Source: Bacillota bacterium (GTDB lineage: Bacteria; Bacillota; Clostridia; Christensenellales; Aristaeellaceae). From it: DNA of 64,000 nucleotides. The notes under the pieces were generated by a model. It saw nothing but the letters and a program-made list of their open reading frames with translations. It did not search any database and was not told the origin of the DNA. Position 1 is the stretch's first letter; the number at the start of each line of letters is the position of its first letter. The stretch is taken from contig JAEZIN010000018.1 of assembly GCA_023436585.1 (NCBI GenBank), forward strand, positions 1 through 64,000, given 5' to 3'. The position numbers were made by a program, and so were the translations under genes. This document shows positions 8,518 to 17,176 of this stretch, piece after piece.

Positions 8518-10077
8518 TCAATCCTTCTTAACTTTTAGCCCGGCGTGAATCTTGGCAATCAAAGCCTGTGCAATGTCCGGCGCGTTTTGATTGATCAGGT
8601 CGTATATCCTCCCGACAACTCGGCGTGTCTCCTTGGGGTATTGTGAGAGTTCGTCGGTGATATACAAGGGCTTTGATCGCTTGCCGCCCTCCGACGGGTC
8701 TTCCTCGGTGGGAATTGCGGGGAGCGGCCTTAGCGGTTCCGGTGCTTTGCAGGTTTCGACAGTAGCGACAATCGTCTTGACACGGGCAGTAATAGGATCG
8801 TCGGTAGACTCCTTTGACTTTTGGAGCGTCCGTTGTCCTTTTTCCGCCTTCTGCCGCTTTTCTTCCAAGTCGGTCTGCATCTTTTCGCGGTCAACACCGC
8901 CGCTGAAGCCTGACTTAGTTTTATCTGTATATTCGGTATATGACTTGCGATAGTCCTCAATCGCCCTGTATGCGCTCCGTTCATCACTTGCAACATTACA
9001 AAGCTTCCAGAGGTAATCGAAAAACTCCCGCAGTTGGGTTTCGAATGCTTCCCGAATAGCATTCTCGTTGAAGTAGTCACGGCGGGCGTTCGGAATAAGG
9101 TCAGGGTGCACAGCGAAAACCTCACCGATATAATACTCGTTGCCACGAGCATCCTTAAAAAGCCGCCGCATCGTCCCGGATTCGCCAATCTGGATGTTGC
9201 CCTTGCGTAGCCGGAGCCCGCGTTGAATATTCCCAGTGGCTTTTATTTGCCCATTCAAGGAAGAAAGTCCGAACCACATCCACGCGATGAGCGTTTCATT
9301 CTCATCGTAGAAGTCCTTAAATTCGATGGCTTTGATCTCGTCATGGGTTTTGCCGCCGGAGTATATACGAGAAGTATAACCTTTAAAAACCTGCTGGGCA
9401 TTGACGAACACGTTGTATTCATCAATAGTAATGCCCAGCGATTTCGCATGCTCGTATATCTGTCCATAGAACATGAACTTGTTCGGGTAGGGCACTGGTA
9501 TTTCAAAAGAGAGGTAATCCCTGATAATATCCTTATTCAACAGGTCAGGGCTGGTCACGCCTGTCATGACTACTTCGAAGAAATGGTCGCTTGTGTCAGA
9601 AGGCTGGGACGACATTTGCATTATGGCCTCCAGCACTTCATCGGCAGTGTGCTTAGCGTTGTCGTTGAGCATGGTTCGCATTTTGTAAGCGTTCCATGTC
9701 ATGACAAGGGCTTCTTCTTCACCAACTGCAGAGGAAATGAATCGAAGCTCACTGCAGTACGCCAAGCCGCAGAGCCGCCCGATTCCCCGGAAGCCCTTGT
9801 CAACCGCTCGCTTCTTGTCGGAGTTGGCAATGTCACTTAGGACGCGCACAAAGTCCGCTTTGCGTATGCCGCTGCCGTTGTCACGGATACGGATTTCTCG
9901 CTTCTCAGCATCAATGTTAATGTCGATGCTGGTTGCCTTTCGGTCGATAATCCCAGCGTTGACAGCAGCATCAATGGCATCGCATGAGTTCTGTACATAC
10001 TCACGGTACACCACCCGCGAGTCGGAATACATACCCGTCGTAAGGTTTTCAAGAATGTTCTTCCCGAACACCGCCAT
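8518..10077 (-). CDS. Hsp90/MORC-like GHKL ATPase
   Basis: 519 aa. The N-terminal Bergerat fold is clear: N box EYVQNSCDAID (E26, N30, D33), DNGSG at 66-70 and GFRGIG at 95-100. Residues about 110-330 would form the transducer part. A lysine/glutamate-rich linker (about 385-430) precedes a short C-terminal domain. Such ATPases use ATP-driven dimer clamping, as in Hsp90, MutL, topoisomerase VI and MORC proteins. The large Hsp90 client domain is absent. It sits between herA and the radical SAM gene in a tight operon (14 bases after herA), so it probably works with them on DNA or on a protein complex. Confidence 0.85.
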   Translation of the reverse strand: MAVFGKNILENLTTGMYSDSRVVYREYVQNSCDAIDAAVNAGIIDRKATSIDINIDAEKREIRIRDNGSGIRKADFVRVLSDIANSDKKRAVDKGFRGIGRLCGLAYCSELRFISSAVGEEEALVMTWNAYKMRTMLNDNAKHTADEVLEAIMQMSSQPSDTSDHFFEVVMTGVTSPDLLNKDIIRDYLSFEIPVPYPNKFMFYGQIYEHAKSLGITIDEYNVFVNAQQVFKGYTSRIYSGGKTHDEIKAIEFKDFYDENETLIAWMWFGLSSLNGQIKATGNIQRGLRLRKGNIQIGESGTMRRLFKDARGNEYYIGEVFAVHPDLIPNARRDYFNENAIREAFETQLREFFDYLWKLCNVASDERSAYRAIEDYRKSYTEYTDKTKSGFSGGVDREKMQTDLEEKRQKAEKGQRTLQKSKESTDDPITARVKTIVATVETCKAPEPLRPLPAIPTEEDPSEGGKRSKPLYITDELSQYPKETRRVVGRIYDLINQNAPDIAQALIAKIHAGLKVKKD

Positions 10078-10091
10078 ATCGATCTTCCTTC

Positions 10092-11396
10092 CTAATTCTG
10101 CTTAAACTGCTTATACAGCGGTTTCGGGAACTTGATCTTCAGCATGGAGCGGAAAATCGGGTTCTGGATGAGGTACTCACCCTGCGACAAGCGCGTTAGG
10201 ATGCTCTTGTAGGTATTTGGTACAATCTTATAGTCCGCTTTGCTGGTTTCGATGGCGTTTGTTCGACCATAAGCGTGGGTGGAGCAGTTGCCCTTTACCC
10301 GGTCATGGATGGCACTGCGGAACTGCTCCGCCGCAAACAGAATCACGCCCAAGGAACGACCACGCTCGGTAACGTCCAGAATCTGCCGTAGGATGGGCGA
10401 GTTCTTCGGAGTTTCGGTCGAGGCATACTTGTTCAACTCATCGATAAAGATGATGATCTTCTTCGGTGGCTTTGCTCCCATATGGTCATACTCGCCAAGC
10501 TGGAGCTTGTTGATAATACGCACCACGTCGCCGAACACGAAAGACTGCATGATCTCACCAAGATTGGCGACGTCCACGACCATCACGTCGTTTGGCTGTA
10601 TCTGCCGGAGCTTATCTTCCAGCCGGACGGTAGTGTCCCGTGCATCACGCTCAAACAGCGGTGAATGCTCTATGGTCTTGCGGATAATGCGGCTGAAACG
10701 CCGCCAGGAGACCACCGGGATATCCTTGCTCTTCTTATTGGGGCTTTCCGTCGGGTCGCAATGCTTGCTGACCAGACTGAGGAAGCTCTCCCAGTCGTTA
10801 CAGCCATCAAAGCCGCCTGCGCCGGAGATGATGTATTCCTGTATGGCATCAAGCGTTTGGTTTGAGTCATCCACGTTGGAAAGAAGCAAGTCCAAATCTT
10901 CCTTGTCTTTCTCGTAGGTGAATACGAACTGGCTTGCTATACCGCTCTCGACATAGTCCGCCAGTTCCACTTCAGACAGGAACGTGCCAGATGCTGCGCG
11001 GTCAAATTCACCGTTTGGCACAAGGTACTGAACATGATCAAACGGAGTGGTCAGCAAACCCATTTTCTCATACAAAGTGTGAACTGCCTTGCGCTCACTT
11101 TCGGCTTGTTCGGGCGTGTTTTTTCCATCCTCAGTGAAGTCGTTAGGCAGATGGATACCCATGAGGTCTTTACCCTTGACGTTAAACAACACGAAAGCAA
11201 CGCTGCCGTCATCCGGTTCTACATCGCGGTAGCTGTCTTGAATCGCTTTCAGCAGGAACATTGCGTAGGATGTTTTAGACGCCAAGCCAGAGATGCCGGA
11301 GATATTAAGATGAGCCCCTTCTGGACCGATTACAAATCTTGGATCAAACCTGACGGGGATAACGACTTTCTCCGTCCCACTCGTGTTCTCGTACAT
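10092..11396 (-). CDS. herA: HerA-type hexameric ATPase, main part (after internal TAG)
   Basis: 434 codons from the ATG at 11396, although the natural protein probably begins at 11810 (see the HAS-barrel entry). It carries a Walker-A-like loop GISGLASKT (residues 34-42) in which the usual glycine before lysine is serine, a Walker B IIIFIDELN, and late arginines typical of the HerA/FtsK clade. Archaeal HerA is a DNA translocase that works with the nuclease NurA and with Mre11-Rad50. Here nurA is directly upstream and the GHKL gene directly downstream. The ATG has only a weak upstream ribosome site, so expression as a separate protein is doubtful. Confidence 0.8.
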   Translation of the reverse strand: MYENTSGTEKVVIPVRFDPRFVIGPEGAHLNISGISGLASKTSYAMFLLKAIQDSYRDVEPDDGSVAFVLFNVKGKDLMGIHLPNDFTEDGKNTPEQAESERKAVHTLYEKMGLLTTPFDHVQYLVPNGEFDRAASGTFLSEVELADYVESGIASQFVFTYEKDKEDLDLLLSNVDDSNQTLDAIQEYIISGAGGFDGCNDWESFLSLVSKHCDPTESPNKKSKDIPVVSWRRFSRIIRKTIEHSPLFERDARDTTVRLEDKLRQIQPNDVMVVDVANLGEIMQSFVFGDVVRIINKLQLGEYDHMGAKPPKKIIIFIDELNKYASTETPKNSPILRQILDVTERGRSLGVILFAAEQFRSAIHDRVKGNCSTHAYGRTNAIETSKADYKIVPNTYKSILTRLSQGEYLIQNPIFRSMLKIKFPKPLYKQFKQN

Positions 11397-11441
11397 CTCA
11401 AGAAATCCGCTGGGAAGAACACAGTGTTTTTTATCAAGCCC

Positions 11442-11810
11442 CTAGGCATAGGTGATTTCGCTCTCATCTGCAAGCCAGACTTTCGCGTCGCTCTGAACTG
11501 GGATATAGATACCTGCCGTGTTACAGATGATCTTTGCGTCCACATAGTTCATCCCCACGCGAAACGTTGGTGGCGTTACCTCAACATCGCCGAAGTCGCT
11601 GGAGATGTAGTTCGTGAGGAAACTGCTTGCATCGGTGATGTGCGAAATGTCCTCAATTACCCCATACGATTTCGATCCGTTCACATGGTCAACGCGCACG
11701 ATATCAAAGGGATTGAGGATGAGTTTGCTGTCCGTCCAGAAGGCAAACGTGTCCACGCTTGTCGGCTTCTTTTCGGTTGCTATAACCCTGCCGATGAGTT
11801 TGGGTTCCAT
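11442..11810 (-). CDS. HerA HAS-barrel domain, in frame with herA up to a TAG codon
   Basis: 122 codons resembling the N-terminal HAS-barrel of HerA (MEPKLIGRVIATEKKPTSVD..., then NPFDIVRVDHVNGSKSYGVI). The frame ends with TAG at 11442-11444. The same frame then stays open for 15 codons (GLDKKHCVLPSGFLE) into the ATG at 11396 of the ATPase part. The two entries therefore form one 572-codon herA with a single in-frame amber codon. Possible readings are a recent nonsense mutation, read-through, two separate subunits or a sequencing error. The start has its ribosome site in the 15-base gap after nurA. Confidence 0.75.
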   Translation of the reverse strand: MEPKLIGRVIATEKKPTSVDTFAFWTDSKLILNPFDIVRVDHVNGSKSYGVIEDISHITDASSFLTNYISSDFGDVEVTPPTFRVGMNYVDAKIICNTAGIYIPVQSDAKVWLADESEITYA

Positions 11811-11825
11811 TCTTTCTGCCTCCGA

Positions 11826-13004
11826 TCAAAACAAACTCAGGAACACATCACTGCTGAGATAAAGGCTCTTGATGTAGGATTCCGTCAAGTAAACTGGATA
11901 CAGGTGGTTGGCGTAGCGCAAATCAGCGCCGTAGCAGGTTGGGCAGCGTTCATTTATAAGCGTTGCAGAAATCATATCTACGTCCTCAGTGTCCAACCCA
12001 AAGCCGCGTCCGTGCTGCTTCTCTTTGTCTGTAACCATAATTTTCTCGACCTTGATCACACCGTCAAAAGGCGTCTTAGTCTGCTCAGGATATTTGCGAA
12101 GCCTTATATACCAAACAGCAAACTCAATGTCGGGTATGCGTTTTACCTTCATCCTTGCCACAGGCGTTCGGTGGAACTGCGGCAGTTCGATGATGGCGCG
12201 GGCATTTGCGTTACCTTTGCTGTCCTTACAATTCTCAGGATTGAAAGACTTAGAAACACCAATAACGTATTGGTAGCTGTTTATAAAATTCTTCAGGTTT
12301 GCATATTTGCTGTCGCCCTTCATCGGCTGGTATTCGAGGGAACCATCTTTCACCAGATATGCTGTCTGCGAGAGAAGCCCTCGCTGCGCCAGCGAATAGA
12401 CCATGGCTTTTTCTTCATTGATCATGTAGTCCTGAATGGTGGCGATGCCTCTATCCCGGAACTCACCTCGTTCTGGATTGGCGGTGATATATGTAAGGAC
12501 ATCGGCCAACGACAGTCCTTTCCCATCGAGCCGGGGATTGCCGTTAAGCTTGCCACGCAAGTTGGCAAGAAAAGCTTCGGGGTACCTACCGGATTTGTCA
12601 CACTTGTTGGGGAGCGAAACCACGAACTTTCGGACGGTTGGCTGTACAGCTTTCATCCGCCCATCAACTCTTTGACAGCAAGCGACTCCCACTTGCCCAG
12701 CAACAACAGGGAAAACGCGGGAGTCGTAGGAAATATCATCAACGTGGTATACGTGCCGTGAACCATCAAGGAAATACTGTAAGCACGGAATAGGACGGTT
12801 ACGGGTAAGAGCGGCGGCGTATTCCTGCAAGTCAGTGGATTTATTCTGGGGCATCGATTCACCATCCCGCCCCCAAGATTCCACATCATCGGGATTGTCA
12901 TCATAATCAGGGCTTGGGGTACGCACGGAATCGAAGCTATACTTGTAACTTTGGAAGCTTCTGCCGCCTGTAATGTCGGCAATATCCTCCATGATCCGAC
13001 TCAT
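11826..13004 (-). CDS. NurA-like 5'-3' nuclease
   Basis: 392 aa. The NurA nuclease fold is suggested by YFLDGSR (D80) and a second LVKDGSLEY (D220), the two spaced aspartate motifs of NurA/RNase-H-like nucleases, and by a C-terminal HLYPVYLTESYIKSL resembling the last NurA motif. CPTC near residue 360 may bind zinc. Known NurA proteins resect DNA ends together with HerA. Its position directly before a HerA gene supports the call more than any single motif. It is first in its own operon, behind the promoter at 13058-13086, with GAGGGG before the ATG. Confidence 0.65.
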   Translation of the reverse strand: MSRIMEDIADITGGRSFQSYKYSFDSVRTPSPDYDDNPDDVESWGRDGESMPQNKSTDLQEYAAALTRNRPIPCLQYFLDGSRHVYHVDDISYDSRVFPVVAGQVGVACCQRVDGRMKAVQPTVRKFVVSLPNKCDKSGRYPEAFLANLRGKLNGNPRLDGKGLSLADVLTYITANPERGEFRDRGIATIQDYMINEEKAMVYSLAQRGLLSQTAYLVKDGSLEYQPMKGDSKYANLKNFINSYQYVIGVSKSFNPENCKDSKGNANARAIIELPQFHRTPVARMKVKRIPDIEFAVWYIRLRKYPEQTKTPFDGVIKVEKIMVTDKEKQHGRGFGLDTEDVDMISATLINERCPTCYGADLRYANHLYPVYLTESYIKSLYLSSDVFLSLF

Positions 13005-13057
13005 GCGATTTTCCCCTCTCGTCAGTGATGAATATACAAAATTATACTTATCGACAA

Positions 13058-13086
13058 ATTATACCGTACATCCAAGAAAAATGCAA
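13058..13086 (-). promoter_or_regulatory. Promoter of the nurA-herA-GHKL-radical SAM operon
   Basis: Minus-strand TTGCAT, a 17-base spacer and TATAAT, about 55 bases before the nurA start. It lies in a 157-base gap after the PD-(D/E)XK gene and makes the four downstream genes a separate transcription unit. Confidence 0.65.
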
Positions 13087-13161
13087 TCTTAAATACGCCT
13101 ACACGATAGCCCTACGGTCTGGGGTCAAGCTATTGTATGCGGAAATGGTATCAATAGAGAA

Positions 13162-13659
13162 TTAGAGCCCATTGCCTTCAATCCATTCCAATTGATAACC
13201 GTCTTGGTTTAGATGTACAAGAAGTGCATTCTTATAGTTGTATGGGTCGCGCTTAAATGCAGAAAGCTTTTTTCTATCTTGTTCTATTAGATTCGTCTTA
13301 CTCCACCAAGCCTTAAACTCAACAACGAGTAAATTGTTTTTATTATTTCCTCGCTTATGAACAATCAAATCTGGCAGTGCTCCTGTTTCGGCCCATTGTG
13401 TATGCGGTAAAGATTTCACATTATCCAAGTTGCGATTGTACTCGGTGTCGATGTTATATGCATGCAACATTGGATGCTGCAAAGCAATACGTTGAAAATA
13501 TACCCCAAAACGGAACACAATACCACGTTCAGAAACGTGGATGTCCTTTTCGCGCAATTGTATACCTTTATGCATAATGAGGTAATCATCATTATTATAT
13601 AACCATTCTAATGCTTGCTGAATGAGTGGCTTTAATTGCTCAGCTGTCAAATCAAACAA
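13162..13659 (-). CDS. Small PD-(D/E)XK nuclease-like protein
   Basis: 165 aa. The motif PDLIVHKR...LLVVEFKAWW gives D97 and E114-x-K116, the PD-(D/E)XK catalytic pattern, preceded by an ERGIVFRFGVYF helix with the usual upstream glutamate. It is about the length of a minimal nuclease domain. It lies 40 bases after sbcC and is likely in that operon. The predicted TTG start is very close to GGAG; a second TTG nine bases later is also possible. Substrate unknown. Confidence 0.6.
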   Translation of the reverse strand: MFDLTAEQLKPLIQQALEWLYNNDDYLIMHKGIQLREKDIHVSERGIVFRFGVYFQRIALQHPMLHAYNIDTEYNRNLDNVKSLPHTQWAETGALPDLIVHKRGNNKNNLLVVEFKAWWSKTNLIEQDRKKLSAFKRDPYNYKNALLVHLNQDGYQLEWIEGNGL

Positions 13660-13699
13660 TCTCCAGTCTTTTTTTGAATAATCTCCTAATTAGCTTTCA

Positions 13700-16600
13700 C
13701 TAAACCACTAACCGGATTTTACTGCCGCTATGCGTTTTCTCGACGCGAATCTGCTTTTCGATCCGCTCTCGAAGCTCGGCAACGTGGGAGATGATACCGA
13801 TAATGCGATTGCCGTTAGCCATATTCGAGAGGGTTCTGATAGATAATTCCAAAACTTCAGCATCAAGAGTACCAAAGCCTTCGTCGATAAACATCGCGTC
13901 AAGATGAATGCCACCCGTGCTCTGCTGAACCACATCTGACAAACCAAGCGCAAGCGATAATGACGCCATAAATGATTCGCCACCAGACAAACTGTTCGCG
14001 CTGCGGCTTTTGCCGGTGAAACTGTCGGCAACCTCAATTTCTAAGCCCATGCGCTTGCGCCCGTCGCTACCTTCTTCTTTTCGCAGGAGGACATACCTGT
14101 TCTGGCTCATTACTTTGAGTCGCAAATTCGCCGCCCGCAGCACACGTTCAAAGTACGCCATTTGCGCATAAGTTTCAAAATCGAGTTTACCATTGGCTGT
14201 ATCAGACAGGCTTCTGATAGCGGCGTATTCCCGTTCGATTTTTGCGAGAGCGTCAGCAGATTTCTTCAAATCCTTCAAAGCACGTGACTTTATATCTAAC
14301 CGCAACTTTGTTTCGTCGCGCTCTGTGCGTAAGGCATCGGACGCAATCTTTATTTCATTAGAATCGCTTTTGAGTTTTACCAAATCAGGTTTTTCTTTGC
14401 CTGCAGTCTCCTTTGCCAAACGCTCGATGTCATGTTGGATTCGTCTGCCGTTTTCATCATAGTCGGCAAACTGCTTGGCCATTACCGCAAGTTCATCTTC
14501 CGGGATAAGCGATGAATAATACGCGGATTCAGTCCCGAACCCGTTTGTAAGTACCGCGGTTATAAAAAACTTCTGTGCTTCATCGTTTAGCTTAAGGCAC
14601 GCTTGCTCATTTTTTACGCGCTCGGATAAAAGCGCTTTCGCTTTTGCAAGTTCCGTATTGCTGTCCGTTTGGTTATTCCTCGCCGTATCCCACTCTATTT
14701 TCAGCTTGGCAAGTGTAGCTTCAACAGCGTCTTTCTTTGCCGTTAAGTCAGAAGCAATATTTGTGGTTTCGATAAACAACGCCGACATTTCTGCTCCGGC
14801 ATTATCCCAGACCACACCTGGAATATATTCGGTAAAGTCTTTCAGAAAACGGTCAATAAGTGTAGATACTTCAGATGTCAAAGATACGCACTTGCTGTTC
14901 AATTCCGCTCTTTTCTTGGTAGATGTTTCCCAACTATCTCTCAACTCGTCGAGTGCCTTTTCAGTAGCAGATATACTGGCTGCCATTTTCTCGACAGATG
15001 TTTGGGTGTTGCCAAAGAAGTCAGACAATTCTGTTCCGATATTCTCCCATAAAGCATCAGGTAGAAAAACCGCAATGTCTTTAATAAACTTATCTTTTAG
15101 TGTCGTCACCTCTGAAAGCAAAGCGGTACATCTCGGTGATAGTTCCGCTTGCTGTTTTGCAGTTGATTCGATTTGCGCGGCAAGGTTGTTCAAGGAGATT
15201 TCATCCGCCACTTTCTTTTTTGACAATTCCTGATACTTTATCTTTAACGCCGATGCTTCTGTGTTAAGAAGTTCTCCGACATTCTCATAGGTGGCGTTCG
15301 GAATATGAACGGCCACTGCTGTATTAAACCGATCTGTCAAAATGTTAATAGCCGTTATCAAAGATGCACACTCGGAGGACTTGTGGTCTGCCTTTCCCTT
15401 TGCGTTATCTGAATCGGATAGTAACCCTTTCAGTATTATGTCACTGACATCCCCAACAAGCGCATTTGCAGGCGCAGGGTGGTCACTTGAACCACAAACG
15501 GGACAGGGTTCGCCCTTGCGTAAAGTACCAGCGATTATTCCGGCTTGTCCAAGGATGAAACGCTCATACATTTCATCATATTTACCCTTTGCTGAAGCGT
15601 AATTGCCGTTCAGACGCACAAGCTCCGCTTGCTCTGTTACCAGTAATTTTTGCTTTGCGGTAATTTCATCCCAGTCAGACTGTAAAACCATTAGTGCCCC
15701 AAATTTATCATTGGCTTTCTCCACATCACTTGACAACCGATCGAATTGCTGCCTTGTTTCGTTCAGTGACGGTAAACCCTTGATTGTTTCAAGAAGTGCA
15801 GCAAGCTCATCCTGGAAAGAAAATAACGCATTCTGTTTGACGATGATGATATCGTATTCGTTATGCAATGATTTAAGCTTTTTTAGTTTCTCGTCCTCGT
15901 GTTCCCACTCACGTGTCAACTGGTCAAGAGCCTCTTTCGTTTTGTCAAGGGAGGGCAGGCTCTCAATAAATGCATCGATTTTTTCATGATCCGCCTTTGC
16001 TGTATCTAATGCGGATTTCTTGTCGCTGATGGTCTTGTAATCTCCAATAAGCGAAGTCAGTTGATTCAGCTTTTCGGTAGTTTCCTGCCATTTCTGTTTT
16101 AACGCATCATATGAGACCTGAGTATCCTCGAGCGACGGTAAGGCTGCCATTATTTTTTCCGCAAGCTGTAACGTGAGCTTAGCCGCTTCTTCATCCGTTT
16201 TTGCGGTAACAAGGTCAGCTTTTGCCTTTGTATAGGCAGCTTCGGCTTCAGTAGCTTTGTCCGCAAACGGCTTAATCTTGCGTATTGCGACCTCGCCGCG
16301 CTTGTGCCTCTGTTCCATCTCAATCATTTCGTTCGCCTTTGAGGCGTGTTCTTCAAGGGCGGCCTGCTGTGCTTCGAGTTCCTCAAAAACTTTGCATAAC
16401 CTCTCTGCGACAGCAGTTTTCGCAGCAAACTCTTCTTTGGCTTTGTCATACTCCTTCAGTTTCTCATCACTGTACTTGACCGCTTCGCTGTCGATTTTTA
16501 TGTCCTGTTCCCACTGCGCAAAACGCTGCCTTGCATTGTTATGGTCAATACCATGCTTCTGAAAGTCGCGAATCACAGCTATACGCTCATCATCCTTGGC

Positions 16601-17176
16601 TTTTGTGCGTGATTTGAGGTTATCTTGAAAGAATCTCAAAGCAGCTGTATCGAAAATACGGCGAAGAATTTTCACACGCTCGTCTGTACCGCTTTGGAGA
16701 AAACGCAGAAAATCATTTTGGGCGATCATCACTATTTGAGCAAACTGGTCGCGGTCAAGCCCGACAACCTCCGTTATCTTTGCATCAACATCGCGGCTTC
16801 TGTCAATTATAGTTCCATCAGGCAAAGCAAGGGATACGTTGTCGGTGTAGCTGATTTCTTCTGTTTTACGTGCAACATGCGGAATGATCTCACGGCGGAT
16901 TTTGTATGGGTTCCCTCCGGATGAAAAATCCAGTTCAACAAAGGTTTTTGTGCGTCCCTCGGCGAAGTCGCTTCGGAGCATTTTATAGCTGTAGCGTGCA
17001 CTACCGCTTGCTTTTCCGAATAGTGCATAGGAAATCGCATCAAAGATTGTAGTTTTCCCCGAACCCGTTTCCCCGGTGATCAGATACAGGCCGTTCCTGC
17101 CGAGCTCTGAAAAATCAAGGACTTCCTCATTGGCATAGGAGCCGAACGCACACATTTTCAGCTTAAGAGGTTTCAT
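13700..17176 (-). CDS. sbcC: SbcC/Rad50-type SMC-like ATPase
   Basis: 1158 aa, the normal length for SbcC. Walker A GETGSGKT at residues 35-42, long coiled coils (about 170-550 and 600-950), a zinc hook GEPCPVCG near residue 557, and a C-terminal ABC signature SLSGGESF with FIDEGFGTLD Walker B/D-loop. With SbcD (Mre11) it opens hairpins and processes blocked double-strand ends. Its ATG overlaps the sbcD stop by four bases, so the two are made together. Being inside a mobile island with nurA-herA suggests a dedicated copy in addition to any chromosomal one (not visible here). Confidence 0.93.
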   Translation of the reverse strand: MKPLKLKMCAFGSYANEEVLDFSELGRNGLYLITGETGSGKTTIFDAISYALFGKASGSARYSYKMLRSDFAEGRTKTFVELDFSSGGNPYKIRREIIPHVARKTEEISYTDNVSLALPDGTIIDRSRDVDAKITEVVGLDRDQFAQIVMIAQNDFLRFLQSGTDERVKILRRIFDTAALRFFQDNLKSRTKAKDDERIAVIRDFQKHGIDHNNARQRFAQWEQDIKIDSEAVKYSDEKLKEYDKAKEEFAAKTAVAERLCKVFEELEAQQAALEEHASKANEMIEMEQRHKRGEVAIRKIKPFADKATEAEAAYTKAKADLVTAKTDEEAAKLTLQLAEKIMAALPSLEDTQVSYDALKQKWQETTEKLNQLTSLIGDYKTISDKKSALDTAKADHEKIDAFIESLPSLDKTKEALDQLTREWEHEDEKLKKLKSLHNEYDIIIVKQNALFSFQDELAALLETIKGLPSLNETRQQFDRLSSDVEKANDKFGALMVLQSDWDEITAKQKLLVTEQAELVRLNGNYASAKGKYDEMYERFILGQAGIIAGTLRKGEPCPVCGSSDHPAPANALVGDVSDIILKGLLSDSDNAKGKADHKSSECASLITAINILTDRFNTAVAVHIPNATYENVGELLNTEASALKIKYQELSKKKVADEISLNNLAAQIESTAKQQAELSPRCTALLSEVTTLKDKFIKDIAVFLPDALWENIGTELSDFFGNTQTSVEKMAASISATEKALDELRDSWETSTKKRAELNSKCVSLTSEVSTLIDRFLKDFTEYIPGVVWDNAGAEMSALFIETTNIASDLTAKKDAVEATLAKLKIEWDTARNNQTDSNTELAKAKALLSERVKNEQACLKLNDEAQKFFITAVLTNGFGTESAYYSSLIPEDELAVMAKQFADYDENGRRIQHDIERLAKETAGKEKPDLVKLKSDSNEIKIASDALRTERDETKLRLDIKSRALKDLKKSADALAKIEREYAAIRSLSDTANGKLDFETYAQMAYFERVLRAANLRLKVMSQNRYVLLRKEEGSDGRKRMGLEIEVADSFTGKSRSANSLSGGESFMASLSLALGLSDVVQQSTGGIHLDAMFIDEGFGTLDAEVLELSIRTLSNMANGNRIIGIISHVAELRERIEKQIRVEKTHSGSKIRLVV

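Noticed and set aside
11034..12761. 575-codon open frame on the plus strand opposite nurA and herA
   Set aside because: It is a mirror of the real minus-strand genes, lacks a ribosome site and shows no family motif; conserved motifs are on the other strand.
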